NCBI RefSeq assembly: GCF_902170565.1
Contig: NZ_CABHXX010000057.1
Coordinates: forward strand, 1 to 48,297
Source: Yersinia thracica
Lineage (GTDB): Bacteria > Pseudomonadota > Gammaproteobacteria > Enterobacterales > Enterobacteriaceae
Direction of reading: 5' to 3'
DNA length: 48,297 nucleotides
Shown here: piece by piece, positions 1 through 10,375 of the stretch
Layout of the letters: each line of letters starts with the position of its first letter
How positions within the stretch are numbered: position 1 is the stretch's first letter
Translations under genes and position numbers: made by a program
Notes under the pieces: model-generated
Database searches by the model: none
The model's input: the letters and a program-made list of their open reading frames with translations, nothing else
What the model was told of the DNA's origin: nothing

Positions 1-76
<76 letters not shown>

Positions 77-102
77 AAATGTTTCATTCAATTTTGTCTT
101 AA

Positions 103-376
103 TTATCCATAGCCCAATCATACGCTGCACCTCACCTCACCTCACCTCACTTCACATACATTGTATTAACTTCTTCAACAGAGTTATCCACAGATTCTGC
201 TGTTTTTATATTCAGTTCATAAATTAACCACTTTAATTCCCTGCTTTATAACCATCTGATTTATTTGCATATATTTTTATGTGAAAACGTTATGTCGATC
301 ACTTGTGCTTTTTTTTGCACTTGATTGCCAAGGTGTTTTTATTTTTATACACAGGAAAAGTCTGGGTTTATTCATA
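103..376. other. datA: datA-like cluster of DnaA boxes (probable)
   Basis: Seen: the gene-free stretch 77-435 holds two perfect matches to the DnaA box TTATNCACA, TTATCCACA at 184-192 and TTATACACA at 345-353. Two more differ at one position: TTATCCATA at 103-111 and TTATTCATA at 368-376. A weaker TTAACCACT is at 224-232. All read the same way. Known: E. coli datA, which binds many DnaA molecules and promotes hydrolysis of DnaA-ATP with IHF, lies in the same place between glyVXY and queG. Inference: this is the equivalent locus. I see only a weak IHF-like core near 314-326. No gene is visible here. Confidence 0.6.
131..155. repeat. Pentanucleotide tandem repeat (CTCAC)
   Basis: Four exact copies of CTCAC run from 131 to 150, followed by a fifth degenerate copy (TTCAC, 151-155) and preceded by a partial GCAC. 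It lies in the tRNA-queG gap between two DnaA-box-like sites. No coding frame crosses it. Short arrays like this can change copy number by slippage. Confidence 0.85.
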
Positions 377-435
377 ATAAAAATAGTTGAAAAAAACTCT
401 GCTTAATATTATGGCAATATTAGGCAAAAGCGGCA

Positions 436-1611
436 TCAGGCATCTCGTGGCAGGCCTTTTTCAATCGCTCTCACCAGCCGTTTTTTCTGCGGCGATTGAA
501 CATCCCCAATCAGTGTAGACCGTCTTTTTAATTGTTGTGAAATTGCCCACTCAATATGTTCATCTAACATCGGATCAATGCCGCGGCGCGCTTCCAGTGC
601 CAAAACAATATTATCGAGATAGGGCGCATTACCCAATGCTACCGAGATATTACGCAACCAGCGCAGGTGACCAATTCGCCGAATAGCAGAGCCTTCGGTT
701 ATCCGTAAAAACTTCTCTTCATTCCAGCTAAATAAATCCAGCAACTGTGGGGTGTGCAGCACTGCGCGAGGGCTGAAATCTTCTTCGTCAGTTAATTGGG
801 AAAAGCGGTTCCACGGGCAGATAAGTTGGCAATCATCACAACCATAAATACGATTGCCCATCAGGGGACGAAACTCTTCCGGTATTGCGCCCTCCAACTC
901 AATAGTCAGATAGGAAATGCAACGGCGGGCATCAACCGTATAGGGCGCGACGATAGCGCCGGTCGGGCAGGTGGTCATGCAAGCAACACAACGCCCGCAT
1001 TGTTCTTCTTGGGGTTTATCGACCGGCAGCGGCAGATCAATGAGCAACTCACCCAAGAAGAACCAGGAACCGGCCTCACGATTTAAAATCAGTGAGTGCT
1101 TACCAACCCAGCCAATCCCGGCTTTAGCCGCCAGTGAACGCTCCATTATCGGGGCGGAATCGACAAACGGGCGGAAATTGATTTCCTGACCCGCAGGCTG
1201 CCCTGATTGGGTTTGCTGTTCGAGGCAATAACTTTGGATCTGGTCACCCAATTTCTTCAGACGTTGGCGTAATAATTTATGATAGTCGCGACCTAATGCA
1301 TAACGGCTGACATAGCCGAGCTCTGAATTTTTTAATGTGCTGGCAAATGCGGCTTTGGCGGGCAGATAATTCATCCGTACGCTAATCACCCGCAAAGTGC
1401 CGGGTAATAATTCATGGGGCCGCGCGCGCAGCATACCGTGGCGGGCCATCCAGGCCATTTCGCCATGATATTGTTTATCAAGCCAAGCCTGTAACCGCGG
1501 TTCTTCCGCTGACAAATCTGTATCGCAGATACCGACTTGCTGGAAACCTAGCGATTGCCCCCATTGCTTGATATGTTGGGCTAATTGATTCAGATCGAGG
1601 GGGTGTGCCAT
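436..1611 (-). CDS. queG: Epoxyqueuosine reductase QueG
   Basis: Last step of queuosine synthesis: a cobalamin- and iron-sulfur-dependent enzyme that reduces epoxyqueuosine to queuosine in the wobble position of GUN-anticodon tRNAs, in the cytoplasm. The 391-residue protein has the family's ferredoxin-like motif with Cys205, Cys208, Cys211 and Cys215, then Cys231 and a second group Cys258, Cys261, Cys265 (two 4Fe-4S clusters). The FVDSAPIMER segment holds the likely catalytic Asp151. E. coli QueG (YjeS) is about 379 residues, so the length fits. Its ATG (reverse complement of 1609-1611) overlaps the ATG of the divergent nnr, so the two genes have no intergenic space. Confidence 0.96.
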   Translation of the reverse strand: MAHPLDLNQLAQHIKQWGQSLGFQQVGICDTDLSAEEPRLQAWLDKQYHGEMAWMARHGMLRARPHELLPGTLRVISVRMNYLPAKAAFASTLKNSELGYVSRYALGRDYHKLLRQRLKKLGDQIQSYCLEQQTQSGQPAGQEINFRPFVDSAPIMERSLAAKAGIGWVGKHSLILNREAGSWFFLGELLIDLPLPVDKPQEEQCGRCVACMTTCPTGAIVAPYTVDARRCISYLTIELEGAIPEEFRPLMGNRIYGCDDCQLICPWNRFSQLTDEEDFSPRAVLHTPQLLDLFSWNEEKFLRITEGSAIRRIGHLRWLRNISVALGNAPYLDNIVLALEARRGIDPMLDEHIEWAISQQLKRRSTLIGDVQSPQKKRLVRAIEKGLPRDA

Positions 1612-3124
1612 GACGGACCATAGTAAGAAACAAATCGGTATCAGTTTACCACACTCTGTTTTTTCTGCGGACTGGGTGCGCCAGAATGAGGCGATTGCCG
1701 CAGCACACTTCTCTCTGAGCTTATTTGACCTGATGGTGAGAGCAGGAAATGCCGCATTTGAACTGGCGCGAAAACAATACCCCGCCGCGCGCCACTGGAT
1801 GATTTTATGCGGTCACGGTAATAATGGTGGCGATGGCTACATTGTTGCCAGCCGGGCATTGGCCGCGGGTCTGAATGTTACACTGATTGCTTGCCCCGGC
1901 AATCGGCCCCTGCCCGCAGAAGCCCATCAGGCGCAATCTCAATGGCTGGCAGCGGGCGGCATGATTAATCAACCTGATATCTTATGGCCACAACATATCG
2001 ATTTAATTATTGATGGTTTGCTCGGTATTGGCCTGCGCGCCGCGCCGCAAGGCGTTTATGCTACGCTGATTGACACAGCAAACCGCCACCGTGCAGCAAA
2101 AGTCGCCTTGGATATCCCGTCTGGGCTGAGCGCTGATAGCGGCGCGGCTCCTGGCTCAGTCATTCGCGCGGATCACACTTTAACTTTTGTCACCCTAAAG
2201 CCTGGTTTACTCACTGGGCAAGCCCGTGATTGGGTGGGGCATTTACACTGCAATGATTTAGGATTGACACCATGGCTGGCTGCTCAACCGGTCCAAATTG
2301 AGCGCCTGACCGCCGGTAATTTGCCGCAATGGCTGAAACCGCGTCGCCCTTGCGCCCATAAAGGTGAGCATGGGCGGTTATTGCTGGTGGGAGGCGATAA
2401 AGGGTTTGGCGGCGCGATTCGCATGGCGGGAGAAGCTGCGCTGCGTAGCGGCGCTGGGCTGGTGCGAGTACTCACTCACATTGAGCATGTGGCCCCGATT
2501 TTAGCTGCTCGTCCAGAGCTAATGGTGCAGGAGTTAACCGCTGAAACCTTGGCGCAAAGTATGAGTTGGGCTGATGTATTGGTGGTCGGGCCGGGGTTAG
2601 GGCAATCTGATTGGGGTCGAAATGCTCTGAATTTATTGCAACAAAGTGATAAACCAGCATTATGGGATGCTGATGCACTCAACTTGCTGGCATTAAATCC
2701 GCTGAAGCGTCAGAATCGGGTATTAACTCCTCATCCTGGCGAAGCTGCCCGCCTGCTCGGTTGTCGCGTTGCTGATATTGAGAGTGACCGCTTACTTTCT
2801 GCCCGTAACATCGTTAAACAATATGGTGGTGTGGTGGTCTTGAAAGGGGCTGGTACTCTTATTGCCAGTGAACAGGGCGAGATGGCGATTGCTGATGTCG
2901 GCAATGCGGGTATGGCCTCCGGCGGTATGGGGGATATTCTGTCCGGCATTATTGGGAGTTTGATAGCACAAAAGCTGGTGCTGTATGATGCCGCCTGTGC
3001 AGGTTGTGTTGTGCATGGCGTTGCCGCAGACAAACTGGCTGAAGTTCAAGGCACCCGGGGTTTACTGGCTACAGATTTGCTGTCAGTTATTCCGAAGTAC
3101 GTTAATCCTGAGTTAGCAAAATAG
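1610..3124 (+). CDS. nnr: Bifunctional NAD(P)H-hydrate epimerase / ADP-dependent dehydratase
   Basis: Repairs NADH and NADPH damaged by hydration: the N-terminal YjeF_N half (about residues 15-225) epimerises R- to S-hydrate, and the C-terminal ribokinase-like half (about 235-500) dehydrates it using ADP. Visible motifs are [10 protein letters not shown] in the N-half and [29 protein letters not shown] and [11 protein letters not shown] in the C-half. Length 504 is close to E. coli Nnr (YjeF, 515). First gene of a tight co-directional run; tsaE starts 10 bases after its stop. The start is fixed by the shared CATG with queG and by alignment with the remembered E. coli N terminus (MTDH). Confidence 0.96.
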   Translation: MTDHSKKQIGISLPHSVFSADWVRQNEAIAAAHFSLSLFDLMVRAGNAAFELARKQYPAARHWMILCGHGNNGGDGYIVASRALAAGLNVTLIACPGNRPLPAEAHQAQSQWLAAGGMINQPDILWPQHIDLIIDGLLGIGLRAAPQGVYATLIDTANRHRAAKVALDIPSGLSADSGAAPGSVIRADHTLTFVTLKPGLLTGQARDWVGHLHCNDLGLTPWLAAQPVQIERLTAGNLPQWLKPRRPCAHKGEHGRLLLVGGDKGFGGAIRMAGEAALRSGAGLVRVLTHIEHVAPILAARPELMVQELTAETLAQSMSWADVLVVGPGLGQSDWGRNALNLLQQSDKPALWDADALNLLALNPLKRQNRVLTPHPGEAARLLGCRVADIESDRLLSARNIVKQYGGVVVLKGAGTLIASEQGEMAIADVGNAGMASGGMGDILSGIIGSLIAQKLVLYDAACAGCVVHGVAADKLAEVQGTRGLLATDLLSVIPKYVNPELAK

Positions 3125-3134
3125 ATATCACAGA

Positions 3135-3605
3135 ATGAAAGAACTCGTTTTACCTCTGCCTGATGAGGCAGCGACCGTTGCATTGGGGGGCACTTTGGCT
3201 CATGCCTTCGAGGGTGCCAGCGTTATTTATCTGTTCGGTGACTTAGGTGCCGGAAAAACAACTTTTAGCCGCGGTTTTCTTCAGGCCCTTGGCCATTCAG
3301 GGCATGTTAAAAGCCCGACTTATACCTTGGTTGAACCTTATGCGCTAGCCCCAAGGCCGGTTTACCATTTTGACCTGTACCGTCTGGCTGACCCCGAGGA
3401 GCTGGAGTTTATGGGCATTCGTGATTACTTTGATAAGCAGGCAATTTGTTTGGTGGAATGGCCACAACAAGGGGCTGGGTTCTTACCTCAAGCGGATGTC
3501 GAGCTGCATTTGGCTTATCAGGACGAGGGGCGCGAAGCCCACCTGGTGGCCCTTTCTGATGCCGGTGCGGATGTATTGCGCCGTTTAGCTGCTGTGCAAG
3601 GATAA
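3135..3605 (+). CDS. tsaE: tRNA threonylcarbamoyladenosine biosynthesis ATPase TsaE
   Basis: ATPase partner of TsaB-TsaD in making t6A37 on ANN-decoding tRNAs. The 156-residue protein carries the Walker A motif GDLGAGKTT (residues 35-43), the [10 protein letters not shown] segment and the HFDLYRL and LVEWPQ motifs characteristic of the family. It sits between nnr and amiB as in E. coli (YjeE, 153 residues). The stop at 3603-3605 is seven bases before the chosen amiB ATG, and an AAGGAT across the end of the gene probably serves as the amiB ribosome-binding site. Confidence 0.96.
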   Translation: MKELVLPLPDEAATVALGGTLAHAFEGASVIYLFGDLGAGKTTFSRGFLQALGHSGHVKSPTYTLVEPYALAPRPVYHFDLYRLADPEELEFMGIRDYFDKQAICLVEWPQQGAGFLPQADVELHLAYQDEGREAHLVALSDAGADVLRRLAAVQG

Positions 3606-3612
3606 TTTGATA

Positions 3613-5601
3613 ATGATGCATAGCTTTACGCGACTAATAAATAGCATTATGCGATTTAATTGCTTAACGCGACCAGGTTGTTGGACGAGAAAGACTTTCT
3701 GGCAACCATCATTGGCTGCCGTCATGCTGATTATGGCGAGTTTATTGGCTCTGCCTTCCGCATTTGCCGCCAAACTTACCGACATTAAGGTCAACAATGG
3801 CCCGACTGAAAGCAAAGTGACACTCAGTTTTGATGGTCAGCCGGTGTATGCTTTCTTTTCTTTAAATTCACCTGAGCGGGTGGTGCTTGATGTCCGTCAA
3901 AGCGGCAATCTTTCCGGATTACCCCTGGAATTCAGTGGGCAGAATCTGCTGAAAAGAATTCGCTCCAGTACCCCGAAAGATGAACAAAGCACCCGTTTGG
4001 TGCTGGAACTGACACAAAAAGTCAAAACTCGCGCGGTGACTCAGCAGTCGGGCAACAATTACACCGTGGTGATCACCATGACTGCGGCGGCGAGTGCGCC
4101 GGTGCGGCAAACGCAGCCCACATTAAGCCAAAATAATGCGCCGCTGAACCAAACCAATACGCCGAGCCCCAACGCCGGGCGGTTAACTGCACCGGCGACG
4201 AATGCGAATGCGGAATCACGGATCACCAGCGCTAATACCACGTCAGTAGCTAAAAATCCGTTTAACAACAAGCCGACTGTGGTGGTGAGCAGCGAGAACA
4301 TCACGACGAACACTGCCCGGCCAATCAAAACCGCCCGCCAGACCAACACCGCCAGTGCGGCGAACAGCTCCCGTGTGGTGGTGGCGATTGATGCCGGTCA
4401 CGGTGGTCAGGACCCCGGCGCTATTGGGCAAAATGGCTTGCAAGAGAAGAATGTCACTATCGCCATCGCCCGTCGGCTTGAAGCACTGCTTAACAGTGAC
4501 CCGATGTTTAAACCGGTGTTGACCCGCAATGGCGATTATTTCATTTCGGTAATGGGCCGCTCTGATGTGGCGCGTAAGCAGGGCGCTAACGTGCTGGTCT
4601 CCGTCCATGCTGATGCGGCACCTAACCGCAGCGCAACCGGGGCGTCGGTGTGGGTATTGTCGAATCGCCGCGCCAACAGTGAAATGGGTAATTGGCTGGA
4701 GCAGCATGAGAAACAATCCGAACTGCTTGGTGGGGCCGGTGATGTGTTGGCCAACACCGCCTCTGACCCTTATTTAAGTCAGGCAGTGCTGGATTTACAA
4801 TTCGGTCACTCACAGCGGGTAGGTTATGACGTCGCCACTAAGGTACTGAATGAGTTGCAAAGAGTGGGCGATATTCATAAACGTCGGCCGGAACACGCCA
4901 GTCTTGGGGTGTTACGTTCACCGGATATTCCGTCATTGTTAGTGGAAACCGGCTTTATCAGTAATAGTACGGAGGAGCGGCTGCTTGGCAGTAGCGCGTA
5001 TCAGGAGAAAATTGCTCAAGCCATTTATAAAGGTTTGCGCAGTTATTTCCTCGCGCATCCGCTACAAGCCGACCCAAAGGTCGAAAACCGCCCGCTAATT
5101 GAAACAGCGGCGGTTGACTCTTCTTCACAGCGCTCAAGCGTTAGCCAGCCAGATCCGGTGGTCAGCAACATAGCAAATAGCCGCGGGTCATCTGCCGCCA
5201 AGCCGGTTGCGGCAGGTGCCGTTACGAAAAATAGAAGCCAGATTCATAAAGTCCAACGCGGTGAAACTTTATCCGGCATTGCCAGTCAATATGGCGTCAG
5301 CATGGCGGTGTTGCGGCAAAACAATACACTGAAAAATGATGTGGTCTGGGTGGGGCAGCGCTTGAAAGTCCCCGCCTCGGGCACCGCTGCGGCAGCCGCG
5401 CCAAAAGCAGTGGCGAAAGCCAAGCCGAGCAAAAGCCAGCAGGTTAAGCATCAGCCGGTTAAACATGAGGTAAAACGCGGCGATACGCTGTCGGCTATTG
5501 CGGCCCGATATGGTGTGTCGATGAGTGAGATTGAGCGGGCGAATAAGATAAAATCAGGCAATGTCCAACTGGGGCAAACCCTCACTATTCCACAGTCGTA
5601 A
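3613..5601 (+). CDS. amiB: N-acetylmuramoyl-L-alanine amidase AmiB with two LysM domains
   Basis: Periplasmic zinc amidase that cleaves the peptide from N-acetylmuramic acid to split daughter cells, normally activated by EnvC. Order: signal sequence (hydrophobic stretch ending ALPSAFA, about residue 52), AMIN domain (about 55-150), a Thr/Asn/Ala-rich linker, the Amidase_3 domain with zinc-ligand motifs DAGHGG, EKN, SVHADAA and the catalytic VETGFIS, then two LysM domains (bases about 5245-5385 and 5461-5598). E. coli AmiB is 445 residues and lacks the LysM repeats, so this is a longer architecture. Start: ATG at 3613 behind AAGGAT; a TTG at 3607 and ATGs at 3616 and 3655 are alternatives. mutL follows after 15 bases. 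Confidence 0.95.
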   Translation: MMHSFTRLINSIMRFNCLTRPGCWTRKTFWQPSLAAVMLIMASLLALPSAFAAKLTDIKVNNGPTESKVTLSFDGQPVYAFFSLNSPERVVLDVRQSGNLSGLPLEFSGQNLLKRIRSSTPKDEQSTRLVLELTQKVKTRAVTQQSGNNYTVVITMTAAASAPVRQTQPTLSQNNAPLNQTNTPSPNAGRLTAPATNANAESRITSANTTSVAKNPFNNKPTVVVSSENITTNTARPIKTARQTNTASAANSSRVVVAIDAGHGGQDPGAIGQNGLQEKNVTIAIARRLEALLNSDPMFKPVLTRNGDYFISVMGRSDVARKQGANVLVSVHADAAPNRSATGASVWVLSNRRANSEMGNWLEQHEKQSELLGGAGDVLANTASDPYLSQAVLDLQFGHSQRVGYDVATKVLNELQRVGDIHKRRPEHASLGVLRSPDIPSLLVETGFISNSTEERLLGSSAYQEKIAQAIYKGLRSYFLAHPLQADPKVENRPLIETAAVDSSSQRSSVSQPDPVVSNIANSRGSSAAKPVAAGAVTKNRSQIHKVQRGETLSGIASQYGVSMAVLRQNNTLKNDVVWVGQRLKVPASGTAAAAAPKAVAKAKPSKSQQVKHQPVKHEVKRGDTLSAIAARYGVSMSEIERANKIKSGNVQLGQTLTIPQS

Positions 5602-5616
5602 GCGAAAGGAACTGCT

Positions 5617-7524
5617 ATGCCAATTCAGATTCTACCACCACAGCTTGCTAACCAAATTGCCGCCGGTGAAGTGGTAGAGCGGCCTGCGTCGGTGGTGAAA
5701 GAGTTGGTGGAAAATAGTTTGGATGCGGGTGCGACACGGATTGATATTGATATCGAACGTGGTGGCGCAAAACTGATTCGCATCCGTGATAATGGCTGCG
5801 GCATTGGTAAAGACGATTTGGCATTGGCATTAGCGCGCCATGCCACCAGTAAGATAAGCTCGCTGGAAGATTTGGAAGCCATCCTCAGTATGGGGTTTCG
5901 TGGCGAAGCATTAGCCAGTATCAGTTCAGTCTCGCGTCTGATGCTGACATCGCGCACAGCTGAACAAAATGAAGCCTGGCAGGCGTATGCTGAAGGCCGC
6001 GATATGGCGGTGACCATCAAACCTGCGGCTCATCCGGTCGGCAGCACCCTTGAAGTGCTGGATTTGTTTTATAATACGCCGGCCCGCCGCAAATTTATGC
6101 GCACCGAAAAAACCGAGTTTGGCCATATTGATGAAGTGGTGCGGCGCATTGCGCTGGCGCGCTTTGATGTGGCGATTAATCTCAGCCATAACGGTAAGTT
6201 AATGCGCCAGTATCGCGCCGCGCCTGACCCTTCCCAACATGAGCGCCGTCTGGCGAGTATCTGTGGCCCGGCATTTTTGCAGCATGCGCTGGCGATTTCC
6301 TGGCAGCACGGTGATTTGACGATTCGCGGTTGGGTAGCAGATCCGGCCGCCAGCCGCACACTGAGTGAAATGCAATATTGCTACGTCAATAACCGCATGA
6401 TGCGCGACCGGCTGATTAACCACGCGATCCGCCAGGCTTATCAAGATTTGCTGAAAGACGACCAGCAACCCGCCTATGTATTGTATCTGGATATTGACCC
6501 ACATCAGGTGGATGTCAATGTGCATCCAGCGAAACACGAAGTGCGTTTCCATCAAGCACGGCTGGTGCATGATTTTATTTATCAAGCGGTTACCACGGTT
6601 TTACAGCAAGCCGCAACCCCGGTTCTGAACATCAATGAAGAGGGTGAAGAAATCGACGCCCCGCGCTGGCAACCAGAAAATCGCGTGGCGGCAGGGGGGA
6701 ATAAATATGCTCAACCGGAGCCGGCGAAAACTGCGCCAGTAACACGAGTTTCTTCTCCGGAGCGGGCCGCCACGACTGCGCGGCCAGTAGCTCGTGAACC
6801 CGCCCCGACTTATAACGCCGGCCAACCCTATCAAAAGCAACAAGGTGAATTATATCGCCAACTGGTACAGCCAGCCGTAGTGAATAAACCGGCTGTAGTG
6901 AGCCAACCTCCGGCCGCGCCTGCGCCAGTACCGCGTCAGAGACTTAATGACGAGCCACTGCACGGCGATAATTACAGTTTTGGCCGGGTACTCACCGTGT
7001 TTCCGCCTTGCTATGCTCTTATTGAATATAAACAGGGCGTGGCATTACTGGAATTAACCGTTGCTGAGCGTTGGTTAAAGCAAGCTCAGTTGAATCCGCC
7101 CGCAGAAGGGTTGCGCCCTCAGCCGCTATTAATCCCCTTAAAACTGACATTGGATAAAAATGAAGCGGCCGCGTGCCAGCGCCATCAGAAATTGTTAGTG
7201 ACCATGGGAATAGAATTGGCCGTGGAACACGAAAAGGCGACTTTACGCGCAGTATCTTTACCATTACGCCAACAAAATTTACAAAAACTGATACCGGAAC
7301 TGTTAGGCTATCTGTCGCAGCATGAAGAGATATCGCCAGATGCTCTCGCCACATGGATTTCTCGCCATCTTGGCAGTGAACATGAGGTATGGAATGTGTC
7401 TCAAGCGATACAGTTATTGGCAGATGTTGAACGTCTTTGTCCACAGCTGGTAAAATCACCGCCAGCTGGGCTATTACAACCTATTGATATAAAGGCTGCA
7501 CTGGCAACCCTGAAACATGAATGA
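5617..7524 (+). CDS. mutL: DNA mismatch repair protein MutL
   Basis: Links MutS mismatch recognition to MutH nicking and UvrD unwinding. The N-terminal GHKL ATPase is clear: [14 protein letters not shown] with catalytic Glu29 and Asn33, IRDNGCGI, and the [15 protein letters not shown] lid. A transducer domain contains [11 protein letters not shown] (about residue 305). A Pro/Ala-rich linker of about 120 residues leads to the C-terminal dimerisation domain. The DQHAxxE endonuclease motif is absent, as expected where MutH exists. At 635 residues it is slightly longer than E. coli MutL (615). The last 8 bases overlap miaA, suggesting coupled translation. Confidence 0.97.
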   Translation: MPIQILPPQLANQIAAGEVVERPASVVKELVENSLDAGATRIDIDIERGGAKLIRIRDNGCGIGKDDLALALARHATSKISSLEDLEAILSMGFRGEALASISSVSRLMLTSRTAEQNEAWQAYAEGRDMAVTIKPAAHPVGSTLEVLDLFYNTPARRKFMRTEKTEFGHIDEVVRRIALARFDVAINLSHNGKLMRQYRAAPDPSQHERRLASICGPAFLQHALAISWQHGDLTIRGWVADPAASRTLSEMQYCYVNNRMMRDRLINHAIRQAYQDLLKDDQQPAYVLYLDIDPHQVDVNVHPAKHEVRFHQARLVHDFIYQAVTTVLQQAATPVLNINEEGEEIDAPRWQPENRVAAGGNKYAQPEPAKTAPVTRVSSPERAATTARPVAREPAPTYNAGQPYQKQQGELYRQLVQPAVVNKPAVVSQPPAAPAPVPRQRLNDEPLHGDNYSFGRVLTVFPPCYALIEYKQGVALLELTVAERWLKQAQLNPPAEGLRPQPLLIPLKLTLDKNEAAACQRHQKLLVTMGIELAVEHEKATLRAVSLPLRQQNLQKLIPELLGYLSQHEEISPDALATWISRHLGSEHEVWNVSQAIQLLADVERLCPQLVKSPPAGLLQPIDIKAALATLKHE

Positions 7525-8458
7525 TATTGAAAATCTAGACCGGCCACCGGCAATCTTTATTATGGGGCCAACTGCCTCGGGTAAAACGGCGCTCTCCATT
7601 GCGCTGAGACAGCGGCTACCTGTGGAGCTAATCAGTGTCGATTCTGCTCTGATTTATCGCGGTATGGATATCGGCACCGCGAAACCCAGCGCAGAAGAGT
7701 TGGCATTAGCACCACATCGGCTGATTGATATCCGCGATCCCGCGCAAGCATACTCCGCCGCTGATTTCCGTAAAGATGCATTAAAAGAAATGGCCGAGAT
7801 TACCGCCGCTGGGCGTATTCCGCTGCTGGTGGGCGGCACTATGTTGTACTTTAAAGCGCTGTTGGATGGATTATCGCCATTGCCGAGTGCAGACCCGCAA
7901 GTGCGCCAGCGTATTGAACAGCAGGCAGCGGAACTGGGCTGGGAAGTATTACATCAACAATTGGCTGAAATCGATCCCGTCGCTGCGGCGCGAATTCATC
8001 CTAATGATCCCCAACGGCTCTCCAGAGCACTGGAAGTTTTTTTTATTTCAGGTAAAACTCTAACAGAACTGACTAAAATTTCGGGTGAAACCTTACCTTA
8101 TCGGGTTCACCAATTTGCGATTGCGCCTGTTAGCCGGGAACTGTTGCACCAGCGGATTGAATTACGTTTTCGTCAGATGCTGGATGCAGGGTTTGAAACC
8201 GAGGCTAGGGCGCTTTTTGACCGCGGTGATTTGCATACGGATATGCCAGCCATTCGTTGTGTAGGATACCGGCAGATGTGGTCTTATCTGTCCGGTGAGA
8301 TTGATTACGACGATATGGTTTACCGCGGAATCTGTGCGACACGTCAACTGGCAAAGCGCCAAATGACCTGGTTGCGGGGCTGGGGTTCAGTCCAGTGGCT
8401 TGACAGCGATAAGCCGGGAGAGGCTTTAGACTCTGTAATACAGGTTGTTAGTGCATAG
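7517..8458 (+). CDS. miaA: tRNA dimethylallyltransferase MiaA
   Basis: Transfers a dimethylallyl group from DMAPP to N6 of A37 in tRNAs reading UNN codons, the first step towards ms2i6A. The P-loop GPTASGKT is at residues 17-24, followed by the family motifs [19 protein letters not shown] and PHRLIDI, then [15 protein letters not shown], and the C-terminal [14 protein letters not shown]. Length 313 matches E. coli (316). The start ATG lies inside the end of mutL. Downstream, a 115-base gap leads to hfq, where E. coli carries further hfq promoters. Confidence 0.97.
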   Translation: MNDIENLDRPPAIFIMGPTASGKTALSIALRQRLPVELISVDSALIYRGMDIGTAKPSAEELALAPHRLIDIRDPAQAYSAADFRKDALKEMAEITAAGRIPLLVGGTMLYFKALLDGLSPLPSADPQVRQRIEQQAAELGWEVLHQQLAEIDPVAAARIHPNDPQRLSRALEVFFISGKTLTELTKISGETLPYRVHQFAIAPVSRELLHQRIELRFRQMLDAGFETEARALFDRGDLHTDMPAIRCVGYRQMWSYLSGEIDYDDMVYRGICATRQLAKRQMTWLRGWGSVQWLDSDKPGEALDSVIQVVSA

Positions 8459-8573
8459 GTTGAATGATTGTGTACAATTGATTAGTACTCAACGCGCGGA
8501 TTTTTTTACGTAGTTTATTTTCGAGCCAATAGGTTCTTAGTTAATAACAACAAGCAAATAAGGAAAATACAGA

Positions 8574-8879
8574 ATGGCTAAGGGGCAATCTTTGCAAGAT
8601 CCGTTCCTGAACGCATTGCGTCGTGAACGGGTTCCGGTTTCTATTTATTTAGTGAATGGCATTAAACTGCAGGGCCAAGTTGAGTCTTTTGATCAGTTTG
8701 TCATTCTGTTAAAAAATACAGTCAGCCAGATGGTTTATAAACACGCCATCTCTACTGTTGTGCCTTCTCGCCCGGTTTCGCATCACAGCAATAACCCGAG
8801 TGGTAGCACTAATAATTATCATGGTAGTAATCCATCTGCGCCGCAACAGCCGCAGCAGGATAGCGATGACGCTGAATAA
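8574..8879 (+). CDS. hfq: RNA chaperone Hfq
   Basis: Hexameric Sm-like protein that pairs small RNAs with mRNAs. The N terminus ([20 protein letters not shown]) and the Sm1 ([20 protein letters not shown]) and Sm2 ([10 protein letters not shown]) motifs are essentially identical to E. coli Hfq through residue 65 or so. The C-terminal tail (66-101) is Ser/Asn/Gln/Pro rich and ends DSDDAE, the disordered acidic tip expected for the family. Length 101 against 102 in E. coli. AAGGA just upstream is the ribosome-binding site. It lies between miaA and hflX as in other enterics. Confidence 0.98.
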
Positions 8880-8977
8880 AGCGCATTGCTGGTCAACCAT
8901 GACGGGGAACATAAGCAACGGATTCGGGTTTATGTTCTCCGCACTAGCGGTTTTGATCCGTTTGAGAGGTTGCACGT

Positions 8978-10282
8978 TTGTTTGACCGTTATGAAGGCGG
9001 TGAGCAGGCCGTACTGGTTCATATCTATTTCTCGCAAGACAAAAACTCAGAGGATCTGCGTGAGTTCGAAGCGCTGGTATCTTCTGCGGGCGTAGAAGCT
9101 TTGCAAATTGTGACGGGTAGTCGCAAAGCTCCGCATCCTAAGTTTTTTGTGGGCGAGGGAAAGGCAGTAGAAATTGCTGACGCAGTGAAAGCCAGTGGTG
9201 CGTCTGTTGTCTTGTTTGATCATGCCCTTTCCGCAGCGCAGGAGCGAAATCTTGAGCGTTTGTGTGAGTGTCGGGTTATTGATCGTACTGGGCTGATTTT
9301 AGATATTTTTGCCCAACGGGCCCGTACCCATGAAGGTAAATTGCAGGTCGAATTAGCGCAATTGCGTCATATTGCGACCCGCTTGGTACGTGGTTGGACG
9401 CATCTTGAGCGTCAAAAGGGGGGCATCGGCCTAAGAGGGCCTGGTGAAACCCAGTTGGAGACCGACCGCCGTTTGCTACGTGACCGCATCAGCTTGATTT
9501 TGAGCCGTTTGGAGCGAGTTGCAAAGCAGCGTGAGCAGGGGCGGCGCGCACGCACCCGTGCTGATATTCCGACAGTCTCTTTGGTGGGATATACCAACGC
9601 CGGTAAATCTAGCCTGTTTAACAAAATTACGGCAGCTGATGTTTACGCGGCTGACCAACTATTTGCTACGCTGGATCCAACTTTACGCCGTATTACTGTG
9701 GCTGATGTGGGCGATACAGTGTTGGCGGATACGGTAGGCTTTATCCGGCATTTGCCGCACGATCTGGTTGCTGCTTTTAAAGCGACATTACAAGAAACGC
9801 GGCAAGCCTCATTACTGCTACACATTATTGACGCAGCTGATCCTCGGGTGGCCGAGAATATGGCCGCAGTCGATTCTGTATTGGCAGAAATCGAGGCGGA
9901 TGAAATCCCTACATTATTAGTAATGAATAAAATTGATTTGTTGGATGATTTCGTCCCGCGAATTGATCGCAACGAAGACAATCTGCCAGTCAGAGTTTGG
10001 CTTTCGGCCCAAACTGGCGCAGGTATCCCGTTGCTCTTTCAAGCGTTAACGGAGCGTCTTTCAGGTGAGATCGCACACTTTGAATTGCGTTTGCCGCCTC
10101 AGGCAGGCCGTTTACGCAGCCGTTTTTACCAGCTTCAGGCAATTGAAAAAGAGTGGATAGACGAGGACGGGAACGTCGGTATGGTGGTAAGAATGCCTAT
10201 CGTTGATTGGCGTCGTCTCTGTAAGCAAGAGCAAGATTTGGTCAGTTATATTACTAATGAGCCAGTACGGCTTATTAATTGA
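8978..10282 (+). CDS. hflX: GTPase HflX (ribosome rescue/splitting)
   Basis: Ribosome-associated GTPase that splits stalled ribosomes after heat stress. Glycine-rich N-terminal domain with [18 protein letters not shown] (about residues 148-165), coiled linker (about 166-195), then the G domain with G1 GYTNAGKSS (204-212), G3 DTVGF and G4 NKID. The start is the TTG at 8978, behind GAGAGG at 8964-8969; this gives the expected MFDRY N terminus, and no in-frame ATG fits. Length 434 (E. coli 426). It continues the hfq operon, with hflK 93 bases further on. Confidence 0.95.
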   Translation: MFDRYEGGEQAVLVHIYFSQDKNSEDLREFEALVSSAGVEALQIVTGSRKAPHPKFFVGEGKAVEIADAVKASGASVVLFDHALSAAQERNLERLCECRVIDRTGLILDIFAQRARTHEGKLQVELAQLRHIATRLVRGWTHLERQKGGIGLRGPGETQLETDRRLLRDRISLILSRLERVAKQREQGRRARTRADIPTVSLVGYTNAGKSSLFNKITAADVYAADQLFATLDPTLRRITVADVGDTVLADTVGFIRHLPHDLVAAFKATLQETRQASLLLHIIDAADPRVAENMAAVDSVLAEIEADEIPTLLVMNKIDLLDDFVPRIDRNEDNLPVRVWLSAQTGAGIPLLFQALTERLSGEIAHFELRLPPQAGRLRSRFYQLQAIEKEWIDEDGNVGMVVRMPIVDWRRLCKQEQDLVSYITNEPVRLIN

Positions 10283-10375
10283 TTATCTGATTGATTTTGC
10301 GAGATTAAGAGCCAGCTTCTTTGGCGTGTGCTCTTGGCCTGAAGAAAACCAATCATAGAAGAATGGAGCTAAAAC

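Noticed and set aside
310-330. IHF site within the datA-like region
   Set aside because: Only the TTGATT half matches; the other half fails at two key positions, so it is not listed as a feature.
4243-4716. 157-residue antisense frame within amiB
   Set aside because: Shadow of the Thr/Asn-rich linker and amidase domain; no ribosome-binding site and no recognisable protein features.
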